This document shows positions 22,908-33,289 of a stretch of DNA of 64,000 nt, piece after piece (the stretch's first letter is position 1; every line of letters begins with the position of its first letter). The DNA comes from Symsagittifera roscoffensis (lineage: Eukaryota; Xenacoelomorpha; Acoela; Convolutidae). Position numbers and translations under genes: made by a program. The notes beneath the pieces are model-generated. The model did no database searches, was not told where the DNA came from, and saw only the letters and a list, made by a program, of their open reading frames with translations. The stretch covers positions 49,918,952 to 49,982,951 of the forward strand of contig NC_087065.1 of assembly GCF_963678635.1 (NCBI RefSeq). Reading direction: 5' to 3'.

Positions 22908-23533
22908 CAGAGGCGGATTTGGGGGGGGGGGGATGGGTGCGGGGGGCAGACGCTTTCTTGCCGGCCCAAAGGGTCCCCCTTTTGAACTATTTTCAGATAT
23001 CCAATTTTGGCTGACGGACTCTAAATTTTTTCTAAAGGCGTCTTCGGCGCCAATATATACTTATTTTAACGGGGAGCGCGCCACAAAAAAAAACGCAATT
23101 TTTTGGTAAAATTTTCTAAAATGCCTAAAAACGCCTTTCTGGCCTGTTTTTTTTTTTCAAAGTTTTGCGTGCGCGCAGAAATTTTGGCCAAAACAGGGAA
23201 TTTTTAGCGCTATGGGAGAGCTCGCGGAAAAAAGGTCGACAAAATTTCGAAAATTTTTTGAAAATCCAACCCCCCCCCCCTCCCCCCTCGAGAAAATCCT
23301 AGGCGCTTTTTCCTCCCCCCCCCCCCCCCCCCAACTCACACGAGCTTCAATATATTAGTGTAACGAGTGGTTTTAGGAGGTTGAGTATGAAGGTCAAATA
23401 TGTTTGTCGTGGCCTTATTAGTCTATATGTAAATTTTCAGAACAATCGGACAATGTGGTCAACAAATTTACATGTAAAGTTTTGCGGGCGGGGGGGGGGA
23501 AGGAAAAAGAGCCAAATCCTAGATCCGCCCCTG
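22908..23533. mobile_element. hAT-like MITE (CAGGGGCGG family) with a nested insertion
   Basis: Starts CAGAGGCGGATTT and ends GATCCGCCCCTG. It is flanked by a perfect 8-bp duplication CCTACGAG (22900-22907 and 23534-23541). The body is interrupted at 23302-23513 by a second MITE. Confidence 0.92.
23302..23513. mobile_element. GGCTCTTTTTCCT-family MITE nested in the hAT-like MITE
   Basis: Ends GGCGCTTTTTCCT and AGGAAAAAGAGCC, with perfect 8-bp flanks AAATCCTA (23294-23301 and 23514-23521). The flanks belong to the host MITE end, so this inserted later. Orientation is opposite to the copy at 22583. Confidence 0.9.
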
Positions 23534-23892
23534 CCTACGAGAGACCAAAATCATCAATTTAACCTGCCACAATTCAAGTCCTTAATTATGGCTATTTTTA
23601 AAGTCTTCAAATCCATGTTTCCAGGGGCTGAACTGGACTCTCCAAACGGGTAGAAGCTTAGAATTGTGCGACTTACTCAAGAATCCTTGGATTCATAAAC
23701 AATTACATTTATTACAATTTATTATTTATAAGATACGCACATTTAAAGCAATTTTTAAATAGCCGGGATTTATATTTAAAAAATTATCACAATCAAATTT
23801 CTAGAAACAGTATATAGAGTGTAATTAACCATGTTTTTAATATAAATTATCCTGTGAAAATCATTTGAAAATCAACTGAAAAAAATGTCTGA

Positions 23893-24306
23893 TCACAAGT
23901 CATCGACGTTTTCGTGTCGTCTCAGTCTTCCGGCAGGAGGTGGAGCAGCGGTGCTAGACCCTCCGCCACCCCCTCCTCCGCCACCACCACCACCACCGCC
24001 GCCGCCTCCACCACCACCGCCACCTCCGCCGCCACCTGTATTGTTTCCACCTCCTCCTCCACCCGGAGCTCCACCAGGGGCGATACTCGGAACACCAGAC
24101 ACGACTCCAATGGTTTCGTTTTTGGGGTAAGTGTCCTCTTTGTAATTAAAGAGATCATCCAGGACATCGTCGACTCCTGCGAACTCTATCTTTCCTCCGG
24201 CGTCCACGGCGTAGTAGTGGGCTATCATGGTACCGCCAGAACTAACCCTGGTGCACTTGATAGGGAAGAAATATACGGTGCCTTTTGCAGCCGCCTCATC
24301 CTTCGC
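23893..24306 (-). CDS. Glycine-rich gene, last exon
   Basis: The acceptor TATTTCAG precedes base 24306, phase 0, matching the previous exon. 137 residues: a folded-looking part (GTVYFFPIKCTRV, then AHYYAVDAGGKIEF), a VDDVLDDL acidic helix, an NET glycosylation sequon and a GGAPGG lead-in. Then come two polyglycine blocks split by Asn-Asn-Thr, and an Arg/His/Asp tail ending in TGA. The plus-strand polyproline ORF is the complement of the glycine codons. Confidence 0.72.
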   Translation of the reverse strand, partial: AKDEAAAKGTVYFFPIKCTRVSSGGTMIAHYYAVDAGGKIEFAGVDDVLDDLFNYKEDTYPKNETIGVVSGVPSIAPGGAPGGGGGGNNTGGGGGGGGGGGGGGGGGGGGGGGGGGSSTAAPPPAGRLRRHENVDDL

Positions 24307-27300
24307 CTGAAATAGTCTAAAAATGTCTTTGATATCAAAAAGTTATTAAGTCAAAGCAAATGACATCTGTTTTTAGATAGCAGGAGTGTTACTTAAAGCT
24401 TTTTCAATTATTTTCACACGCATTAAAAAATGTATTTTCCACGTTCTTTTATAAATAGAAGAATGTGGAATAGTTTTCATAGTGAAACATTTTTGGAAAT
24501 TCGTGTGAAAATAATTGAAAAACTGTTAGAAAACACTCCTACTCTCTAAAAAAAGATGTCATTTGCTATCATTTAATAATTCTTGCAGATGGAATTTTTG
24601 ATTCAAGATACATGAGTTATTCAAGCATGCAAAAATATACTCATGTATCTCTTAATTCCAATTTTTGAAAAAAAAAACATGAAAAAACGTTGTTGGTTGA
24701 GTTTTTTTGGCAAAAACTAACCCATTTGGAGAGCCAGTTCAATAAATAGGTAAGTTTCTGTTCCGCTCGGAATTCTGAAAAAAAATATACAATTTTAAAT
24801 ACTTCTTGTCACTTTTTGGATATTTGACCTTTCGGATTTCTGCACGGTAGTCTTTGTCGTCCATTCAGCAAAATTAACTTCAAATGAGCTTAAAACAAGT
24901 CGCAGGTCAAGGCGCCGAAAAAACTTCAGCTTACACAAATTCAATTTGTTTTCTACATAAACAACCACGCGAAGCAAATAATGGAAAAATCAAGACAAAA
25001 ATTTTGCTGAAAAATTCTTCGTTTGTTGTTTTATAATTCACTTTCAACTTTTTATCATATTGCAAAAAAATCAAGTATTCAAATTAATAATTTAAAATCT
25101 AATTCGGTGAAAAGAAAAAAGTTGGTTATAAAAAGGATGTTTGCTTATAGAAGCCTTTATTCGCACCTCAAACAGGTACGTGTTCTCTTGATCCATCAAC
25201 TCGAAATTAGTGCAGAGCGGGGATTCGGTTGAGTCCTGAAGAAGCGACTCTTGTTTGCTAGTATCGTTGCTTCGCTTCCAATCAAGAGTACTTTTAATTT
25301 TGCTATTGCCCAGAGGTTTGTTAACATCTTTGGTGAGGCCGTCGAACTTCTGAACAATGCCCACACCTATTCTAAAATCGAGCGTGAATTCAAAAAAAGA
25401 CTTTCTTTTTTTGGTTGAGCAAACTTTCTTGTGACCTCTCTTTTGTTTGTTGTGTTAAAACTTAGATATCGATCGACTAAAGAAGCTCTTTTTAACATTT
25501 GAACCCGGGTGTTCCAATTGCCCTTCAACTTTCAAAGCTTTTGACAACAAAACAATCATATATATTTATTTTCAAAAACCGACGCGACTGAGAAATTCAC
25601 AACTCGTTTTATACAAAAATTTCACTCAATTTGCACCGTCGTTGTTCCGATAGCGCTCGAAAAACAACACCCGCACTCAGTAAAAAGAGAAAATTATTCT
25701 ACTTTTATCAAAAAATATAGTAAATAAAAGCTTCAAAATTACATGTTTCAACTCTTCATAATGATAATCAATTATCAATTATCAATCTTCTATACAAATC
25801 AACCCTCAATCCCTAATTTTGCAAAACTGTTGTCACAACAAAAGCTGCACCATAAGAACGTCATACCAAAAAATATCCCTAAATAAAATCCCCTATAATC
25901 ATTCAAGACCCCTAATTTTGAAAAAAAAAATTGAATTTTAATTGAAACAAAACTAATTTATTATTTTTTAAAAAACAATTTTCTAATCCGTCTTTAACTC
26001 AATTAAATTGTAAAATTTTAAAATTAATTTTAGTATTTTGGTTAAGACCACAAAATAAGCATTTAATTCGATTATAAATTCTCATTAATGAATGCAGGTA
26101 TAGCGCAGCCTACGTTTCTTCAGTCAGTTTCAAGTTTAATAAAGAAAACTCGAATGGGGTTGTGTTTAGTTTTATGACGATGATTTTTCAGCCGTATTTT
26201 GAATTTGAGAAGAAAAATTCTATTCATTTATCTCAGTGTTTTTTCTTTAAGACCGTTTTTTTTTGTTTGAGACCATTTTGAACGGAGTTCTTAACAAAAA
26301 TGAAATTCCAAGGCATTCATTCTCTAATTTTTAATGTTCCGACTTTCGATACGAAAGTAACGGAATATTTGTGCTTGGGTTAGGTTTTTTTTCTTCAGAC
26401 AAATTTCGACTTTTTAACAAGCCATTTTTGACGGAGATTTAATCCGTCTTAGAAATTGTTCCAAATTGGTTGAAAGAAGCTTGTTTGCCATAATTGATTT
26501 GTTACATGGAGTAAAATCTATTTTTTTGTTGTTTATATGGCGTGTGGGGGGAGTATTTTTTTAAGAAAAAAATTCAAGTTTTAGAAAAAAATGTTTCGTT
26601 TTTTTATTACGTTTAATTTGCTATTTATATTTGTTATTACTGCTGCATAAACCTTAAAAGGCAGTCGAAACATTCAGGTCTTTGCCCTGATACGAGCAGT
26701 CTTGTTTATTTAAAGTTTTTATACCTGCCTCTTCTAGTTTTTAAAAGGCTTAAGTAATTGATTATTTTGCCAATTTTTTGTCAATTATAATTAGTTATAA
26801 ATACTAAAATTATTTGCTGAATGTAACTAAAACCATGAGCTAATTTTTTTGGTGGTTATTAAATGCTTATATTGAAACAACTCAAAAAGGGACAAAAATA
26901 AAACAAAACTGAATTGATTTGATAACTGCTAAACAATTTTTCGACGTTTCACATAACCAACTTCTAGGAAATGTGCAAAACACTAGCGATTTAGATGCAA
27001 GATCGAAGACACAATGGGCAAGTAAAAGTGATAACAAGATTGCTCGTATCAGGGCGAAGCCCTGAATGTTCCAACTGCCTTTTAAGGTTTATGGAGCAGT
27101 AATAACATTTAAAAAAAATTAAATGTAATAAAATAAAATGAATTTTTTTCTAAAATTTGAAATTTTTTGATTGAAAATCATCCCCACACACGCCATATAC
27201 AATACAAAAGGACAAATTTTGCTCCATGTAACAAGTAAGCTTCTTTCAATCAATTTGAAACAATTTCTAAGACGAGTTAAATTCACGCTTATGTGTTAAT

Positions 27301-30300
27301 AGCGCGAAATATATCGCGCGTTAATTGTCCCAAACTGACCAAAGTTGCAACCTTTAAAACCCAATATTTCGATAAAATGATCACAGTTGAAATATTTTTC
27401 ACAAATGTAAGCTCAGGACAACAGTATTTTTCGAATGATGTAACAGTATTTCGTCAAAAATGGCAAGTTAAAAAGTCGGCATTTGTGTGAAGAAAAAAAA
27501 CCACCCCGAGCACAAATATTCCGTTACTTTTGCATCGAAAGTCGGAACAATATTCAAAAAATAAATCGATATAAAAATAATAATTAATTTTTATCAATTA
27601 TAACTGAGTAGAAAAACATATGGGTTAGAAAGTGACTAAAAAATGATTGAAATGTTTCATAATTGATTATAACTTGCTTTCAAAAAAAATATAATAGACA
27701 ATTAATTGATTAAAATAGATTTTTTCTCACATTCAAAAAAACTAAATTTTTCTCTTTTTGTAAAGTTGCTAAATGCTCATTTTATGATACCTAAAAACGA
27801 AACTAATTCCCGAAAATTCATCTTGTTTTATATACACTTACTCAGTTTCGCTGCCTTGGGCCACTACTCTGAGTCCATATGAGCGACCACAGTCCACTAC
27901 GTACCCGATACAAAACTGGCTCTTCGCTAAAACACCCAAAGTAATTAGGAACATTTTGGCCAAGGGAGAACAAAAAAGTTTCGAGCATCTCAAAAATGAC
28001 TTTTCCGTTTTTCTTAAATAAAAACGATTGAAGATGATGGGAGTAATCAAAAGAAAACAGTTTTGAGCATCAAAATTTGCTTCAATTCTTATATCGCCGT
28101 TTTTTTTCCTAAATAGCAATCCCAAGTTGGCCAAAAAAGAGCAATCACTTTGAACTGTGTTTGACCGTGTTCAATCTCAACCAGTCAGCTGCAAACATTC
28201 TTTGTTCTTTTAATAAAGGGTGCAATTAGCAAACGGAAATTGCAGTAAATTTACTATAGATATGAAAACCTAACTACATTATAGTTTTATCAATTCAAAT
28301 CCAAGAATTATAAGATTTATCTTTCCCGTTGTCCTAACAAGAAAAAACTTGAAGAAAAAAAACTTGTTGAAAGCTGACCATCAGATAGTAGATTTTAATA
28401 CAAAAATTGGGAGCCGGTTTTAGTAGTTTTGCATCCACCGGCGACCTTGTGAGTTGTCGCTTTCCTTAAGTTTTGCGAATTGTATTTCTGTCGAGTAGAC
28501 GTTAACTGTTTAGCAATTTGTTGCCCGGTACCTAATTTCGTAAATCAAGTTACATCTCAACTTTACTTTCCTGGACCTTTAAGTTTACTGGACGTTGCTT
28601 TTTTTGGTTGTTTCAAAAAATAATGTTAACGGAGTTTTTTGGGGAACAAACAAAAGGATGCTGCACAAAACGGTTATACAAGTAAAAGATAGTTAAAGTG
28701 AAGCAAAGTGCACTCTTTAAAAAGAATTTTCCCCCTTCGTAAAACCTTTTTGAACACTTTTCAACTATCTAGTTTTTCAAGTCGAAAACAAAAAGCCTAC
28801 GGCACTCTTTGTGATCATAAGCTCATTCATGTGAGATTGCGTGCAATTTTTATCCTAGGAGTAGTTCATTAGCGCACACACGCACGCACGCACGCACAAA
28901 TTTCTTTCTTTCAATATAAGTTAGGTTTGCAATCTTGGGTGGTATACATTTTTTTTGAATATTTGCGGAACCAAAAATCTTCATTTTCAAAAAACGAGGA
29001 ATTAAAAGTAATTTCAAACGCACTACTCTTCGGCTTTTCATACGAGCGAAAAACCCTCGGTCGCTTGTTAACCGAGCAGAAACCAAAAATAGGGAACGGG
29101 TTCATTGCCATTTGAGTGTATATTATGTCCAACAGGTCAGGCGGGTCCCTGTCTCGACTGAAGTGAGGTCCAAACCACACCTTGCCCCCCTGTGGATCGC
29201 AGTTGGCTTGATTGGCAGCTGAAACAATCAACTTATGTTTCTGATTTGTCAGATTGCTAATTTCAGCATGAGGTAATTTAAAGCAAAGTAAAATTGGTTT
29301 TCAAAAATACTGGAAAAATGATTCTTTGTTTCAGACCCAATACATGTTCGCAGATATAAATGTATACAAAACTGCTTGCATATGAGGGCAAAGCCCTGAA
29401 CATTCTGACCGCCTCTTAATTGATTTTGAGGCAAACTATACACCTTCGGATAGAAGAATAACAAATTTGAAATGCTAAAAATCAGTTTCTCATAGACTTA
29501 AAATAAAACATAATTAACTTCTAGTCAAGGCATGAAATTTTATTCAAATGAATTTATTATAAATTTTTATTGATTTTTGGCAAAAATGTTCACAGTTTTT
29601 TTTACCATATAATACTGACTTATTTGAAGACTTCAGCTAGTCTGAGATAAGATAGTGTTAGGAAATTCCTGAGGAACTCAACCTGATTTTCGAAAAATGA
29701 AACAGCCAGAAATGACAAAAAACATTGTCGAATTAACAAGGTTCAAAGGCTAAATCAGCATACACGGCAATATACAGCTAAATAAAACTTTTGACCGACG
29801 CTTCTCAATGAGCCTTTGCATCTTGCCCATGCATGAATACTTTTAAAAATCTCATTTAAGAAGGTTGCACTTATTACCCTCAGTAAACTTAAGCTTCTGT
29901 GACTAGCGCATTTTTGACCGTATAACAAATAAATTTAATCAAGCGACCAAGCTGCATGAGAAATTTTGGCAAAAAAAATAAAGTTCCTTCAACTAAAGAT
30001 TAGGGGAACAAAATGTCTCTTCAAGTTGCAAGTGCAACTCTACATATCAACGCTACAGTGAAAGGCAAGGACAAAGTTAACATCCGCCCCCCCCCAAATT
30101 CGTTTTAGGGGTGAAAATGTTAACTTGGTTCTTAGTTCGAATTTGGGGGTGGTATTTCAACTTGATTCAAATGGAAAATGCTTTTTTCTCTCAAATACTA
30201 TCAAACGTCACACCGAAAATAACTTTCTAGACAAGGATAATACGGGGAGGGTTCTCATGCTTGAAGGACCGAATGCTTGAAAAATTTCAACTAATCAAAA

Positions 30301-33289
30301 TCGCTAAGCGTTTCTACTGGCTAAATGCCTTCCTCATAAAATCGAAGTCAATATTAACAGAAAAAGTATTAAATCAGAAATTGTTACAAATTGCGGGTTA
30401 CAACCGCAATACTATTCAGATAATCATCAAGATTGATGAGGTCAAAATCATCAGAATTTTTCAGTCTTGAAAACTCATCTGCTTATTATCTAATCGGTCA
30501 TTATTAACACTAATGGCTTGGATTCATTTTCTTACTTTGAGATTTTCGCGATTTACTTTGAGATTTTGAATACTCAATTCTGATTGGCTGAAAGTAAGCT
30601 AAAATTAATTTCAAGCATTCGGTCCTTCAAGCATGAGGGACGCCACCGGATAATACTTTACTAGCTTACTCGTCGTTCACAGAGTATTTTTTCCTCGTTT
30701 ATGAATCAAGCGATGCCAGACGCAATTAACTATCCAGTCGCTCTAAATTCAAATGAAACTCTAATTCTAATCGAAAAAAAAAGTGTAATCCAGAGTCTCA
30801 GAGAAGGTATGAAACAACTCTGCCACCATTGTTTCCTCTGGCGCAACTTTTTGAAAAAATGGTTTAACACCTTTATGGCTAATCTTCCCTCATATCGGTA
30901 CGATGATCGGGCACTGTTTTCTTTGCATTCAAAATTCATCAGACTCAAATACATCGCTTAGTTCACACTGTTGACAAAAAAATTACGCTAAAAAAACAGG
31001 TTTAATTGTCGTATAACATTTAGAACTCAATCCATTTAGAAGTTGAGAGATAAAAATGCAACTAATTGCCCCACCAATGTTCTGCAAACTAAATGCTTTT
31101 CATGAGGATTTTACTCACATGAATTGCCATTCAACAACATTTTTATTGTTTTCGAGTAGTTTTTTTTTAATTTGATAACAATTAATGATCTTACTTTAAA
31201 TTCCATCAACCAAACCATGAAAGTATGTGGCTTTCGATTCATTAGTCTTAAAAAGCCCCAATTCTTTTTGAAAAGATTTTCAATGTGTGACATTTTGCCA
31301 CGATTAAAAAGTTTGAGAAGTTAAGGTTTTAGGTAAGAAAAACGAGCAGTCTCCATCCGCACTTAGTCTTTTGCAATCACATTCCCTAAGTAATCCTAGC
31401 AAGAGTTCTCGTATCAGGGAAAAACCCCGAATGTTCTGACTGCCCTTTAACTGGTCTCAAAAAGTTTTCGTTTGAGGAAGTGTCCCTAAACTATGAATTT
31501 TGACTTGTTAAATGTATTATTTGAAATTATTATATATAGATCAACTTTCTTGTCTCAATTCTATTCGGAACATTTTTTTAGTCGGGATGATTCGTTACAC
31601 GTCGAACCGCCAGGTCAGCAATTATTCTTTTTAAGGTTAATCTGAATAAAAAAAACACCTCAAGAATATATTTTCTTCACTTTCAACGACAGTCAGTACA
31701 ATAACCGATCCACACGCTGGCAAAATTCTTCGTTTTTGGTCTGTATAAAAATTCAACACGAATTTCTTTACCTTCACTTTCAAAAGAACGTCGCAAAATT
31801 ACCAAAGCAATTATCATCGAATGTTAGAAATGAGTTTTTCAAATATTCTGCTCATTTTTGTACAGTGCTGATTTAAATTATCCGGACAAAACGAACAAAA
31901 CTTGAAACCTCAAACCCGTTTGTCTCAATTTGGGTTAAGATTAGACAACAAATGAAGGGAACTAAAGTTGCTTAGAAGTTCATCAGAATTAATAGGGTGC
32001 AATTTTTTCTCCGAAATTCTCAACTAAAACGTTACCCCAAAAATGGGTCATTTTGGCTTTTTTCAATAAATCAAGAATTACGCTGAAACTACTTCGTTAA
32101 TTGATGAAGAATATATATATATCACAAGGAGCCTCTTACACAGCCCAACAAAGTTTTACAATGGTTAAATCCCCAAAAACCAGTTAAGAAAAAATATTTT
32201 TGCTTGATATTCAAGAAACGTGATTTTCACTTATATAAACCCAAAATGTTTGATTAAAAACAAGTTTTAAACAATTTAGAGGATAATTTTGGAGATTTAA
32301 CCCTCCTAGAATTTTATTGGGCTGTGTAAGAGGCTTCTTGTGATATATATTCCTTATCAATTAATGAAGTAAACGAAGTAGTTTCAGTGTAATTCTTGAT
32401 TTTTCGAAAAAAGCTAAAATGACCCATGTAAAATTTTAGTTGAGAATTTCGGATAAAAAATTGCACCCTAATAATTCTGATGAAATTTTAAATTCCCTTC
32501 AGCAACTTTAGTCACCTTCTATTGTTGTCTAATCTTAACCCAAATTGAGAAAAACATGTTTGAAAAATCAAGTTTTTTTTCAATTTGTCCGGATAATTTA
32601 AATCAGCACTGTACTTTTCTTTTCACTAATTCCAATTAAAAGTTTTTTGCTTGAAAATTAATTTAACAGAAATCAGTTGGCGTACCTTGCGGTGGTTGAT
32701 ACTTTTTGTTCGCCTATTATCGCACTCACATGGTCAGTATTTGGATTATTTTTCTGACTCAAGTTTTCCATAGCTAGTTGTTTGGGCGATGGAGCAAAAC
32801 TTTGAGACAGGTCGTCACAATTAGAAAAAATGGCAAACGGCGCAAGGAGAGTTTTTGGTGTCTGTGATAAAGAACAAGTTCTGGTCTTTAATTTCGAAAA
32901 AATGATCAAAATGCTGATGCTTGATGCAAAATGCTGATGCTAATCTACAAAATGCTCAGAAAATTATGATTGAATTATGGAAACACAAGAACGGGAAAAA
33001 ATTAGAGTGATGTACTTTTTAATTATATTGACCATATGCGATGGATATAGAAATTCGGTACCCTAAATCCGGCGTTAAACTTCAAAGGGGTTGTTGTGGT
33101 GGAAGAGCTCATAGTGGAAGTAGACATCCTGACATCTCTAGGTGTTCTTCTGATCGTCGCTGAGTCATTCGATCCTTTCACCTGCGGAACGCTCCACCGC
33201 AACTCTACTGATGGAGGGTAGCAGCAAATAAGAAAAGCCAACACCATACACAGGAAAGATAACTCTTTTGAAATCATTTTTTCAAGCAT
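23893..33289 (-). CDS. Predicted secreted protein with C-terminal polyglycine tract (at least six exons)
   Basis: Minus-strand exons 33289-33062, 32861-32686, 29218-29084, 27926-27842, 25371-25167 and 24306-23893. Phases agree at exon 1/2 and from the 29.2-kb exon onward. Between 32686 and 29218 the phases do not close, so at least one exon is missing (52-bp candidate at 31246-31195). The protein starts with a hydrophobic signal peptide (about residues 6-25) and continues Ser/Thr-rich. Middle exons carry several Cys (CDPQGG, FCIGYVVDC, IKC) and a GPHFSRDRD segment. It ends in an Ala/Pro/Gly region with about 30 consecutive glycines and a short charged tail. I recognise no family. A role as a secreted structural or matrix protein is only inferred from the signal peptide and glycine tract. 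Introns hold a pogo-like palindrome, a MULE-like MITE and family B copies. Stop is TGA. Confidence 0.6.
24342..24583. repeat. Foldback repeat (about 110-bp arms) next to the last exon
   Basis: The left arm contains CAAATGACATCT, AGGAGTGTT and TTTTTCAATTATTTTCACAC. The right arm contains their complements GTGTGAAAATAATTGAAAAA, AACACTCCT and AGATGTCATTTG in mirrored order. A short centre lies near 24450. It resembles a MITE, but no target duplication was resolved. Lies in the last intron, about 35 bp from the exon. Confidence 0.75.
24605..24652. repeat. Perfect 12-bp hairpin
   Basis: AGATACATGAGT and ACTCATGTATCT are exact reverse complements separated by about 22 bases. Small intronic inverted repeat. 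Confidence 0.7.
25167..25371 (-). CDS. Glycine-rich gene, fifth recognised exon
   Basis: Acceptor CGATTTTAG before 25371 and donor GAG|GTGCGAA after 25167. Entered in phase 2 and left in phase 0, matching both neighbours. Encodes 68 hydrophilic residues with one Cys (PLCTNFEL), one NDT sequon and no recognised domain. Confidence 0.65.
25372..26337. other. Intron sequence, no gene seen
   Basis: AT-rich. A decayed ATAATTGATAATC-type stretch lies near 25760-25790. No exon or RNA gene recognised. Confidence 0.4.
26338..26702 (-). repeat. Family B repeat, inverted, centre deleted
   Basis: Reads TGTTCCGACTTTCGATACGA, then TAACGGAATATTTGTG, TATGGCGTGTGG, TTATTACTGCTGCATAAACC and GGCAGTCGAAACATTCAGG, then a CCTGATACGAGCAGTC end. 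The central GCGCGA palindrome is missing, with a junction near 26435. Confidence 0.75.
26703..27037. other. Intron spacer
   Basis: AT-rich spacer between two family B copies of opposite orientation. No coding signal. Confidence 0.4.
27038..27545 (+). repeat. Family B repeat, nearly full length
   Basis: Starts TTGCTCGTATCAGGGCGAAG with an intact AGGGCGAAGCCCT hairpin. Includes TTATGGAGCAGTAATAACAT, AGCGCGAAATATATCGCGCG and the end CGAAAGTCGGAACAATA. Confidence 0.8.
27842..27926 (-). CDS. Glycine-rich gene, fourth recognised exon
   Basis: Acceptor TTGGGTGTTTTAG before 27926 and donor TGA|GTAAGTG after 27842. 85 bp, entered in phase 1 and left in phase 2. Encodes FCIGYVVDCGRSYGLRVVAQ with two Cys nine codons apart in a well-formed, codon-balanced stretch. 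The open frame continues past the acceptor into intron and should not be read through. Confidence 0.65.
28857..28900. repeat. Short ACGC microsatellite
   Basis: GCGCACACACGCACGCACGC and further ACGC units at about 28873-28898. Intronic. Confidence 0.85.
29084..29218 (-). CDS. Glycine-rich gene, third recognised exon
   Basis: The acceptor ATTGTTTCAG precedes 29218. Encodes a CDPQGGKVWFGPHFSRDRD segment and a hydrophobic LLDIIYTQMAM stretch. The donor is less certain: G|GTTTCTG at 29083 gives phase 1, which fits the next exon, but weaker alternatives lie further left. Entry phase 1 does not match the exit of the 32.7-kb exon, so an exon in between is unaccounted for. Confidence 0.55.
29372..29430 (+). 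repeat. Family B left-end fragment
   Basis: CTGCTTGCATATGAGGGCAA followed by AAGCCCTGAACATTCTGACC matches the family B left hairpin and TGTTCCGACTGCC junction with substitutions, then diverges. Confidence 0.6.
29431..30234. other. Intron sequence, no gene seen
   Basis: AT-rich. Near 30085-30155 a small inverted repeat with CCCCCAAATTCG and CGAATTTGGGGG arms. No coding signal. Confidence 0.45.
30244..30647. mobile_element. MULE-like MITE with 9-bp target duplication
   Basis: Inverted ends share TCATGCTTGAAGGACCGAAT (left, from about 30256) and its reverse complement (right, to about 30635), roughly 39 bp with a few mismatches. Flanking GGATAATAC occurs at 30235-30243 and 30648-30656, a perfect 9-bp duplication. 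TIR length and duplication size suggest Mutator-like elements. No transposase inside. Confidence 0.85.
31195..31246 (-). CDS. Possible small exon of the glycine-rich gene
   Basis: Acceptor GGGCTTTTTAAG before 31246 and donor AAA|GTAAGATC after 31195. Entry phase 2 fits the 32.7-kb exon, and the 17 codons are open. The exit phase (0) does not fit the 29.2-kb exon, so either another exon follows or this is a chance match. Confidence 0.25.
31405..31460 (+). repeat. Family B left-end fragment
   Basis: TTCTCGTATCAGGGAAAAAC and CCCGAATGTTCTGACTGCCC match the family B left end; the match ends soon after. Confidence 0.65.
31863..32611. mobile_element. Pogo-like 749-bp near-palindromic MITE
   Basis: Two arms of roughly 290 bp are mirror images. 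The left begins CAGTGCTGATTTAAATTATC and the right ends with its reverse complement. Further matched blocks are TCAATTTGGGTTAAGATTAG, GGGTGCAATTTTTT, TGGGTCATTTTGGC and GGCTGTGTAAGAGGCT. TA flanks both ends (31861-31862 and 32612-32613). TIR start CAGTG followed by TCCGGACAAA is reminiscent of pogo/Tigger elements (family knowledge). No transposase ORF. Confidence 0.9.
32686..32861 (-). CDS. Glycine-rich gene, second exon
   Basis: Acceptor TTTATCACAG before 32861 and donor CAAG|GTACGCC after 32686. Phase 0 entry matches exon 1; exit is phase 2. 58 hydrophilic residues, Ser/Thr/Asn-rich with one Cys, no domain. Only about 75 bp from the pogo-like palindrome. Confidence 0.65.
33062..33289 (-). 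CDS. Glycine-rich gene, first coding exon with signal peptide
   Basis: The start at 33289 (Met-Leu-Glu-Lys) or the internal Met at 33277 is followed by LSFLCMVLAFLICCY, a typical signal-peptide core. Then come PSVELRW, an NDS sequon and an Ser/Thr-rich run. Donor AGG|GTACCG after 33062, phase 0. No clear TATA box was identified upstream. Confidence 0.65.

Noticed and set aside
23885-24130. Polyproline-rich plus-strand ORF
   Set aside because: Complement of the polyglycine codons of the minus-strand exon, which has a matching splice phase, an upstream reading frame and a signal peptide.
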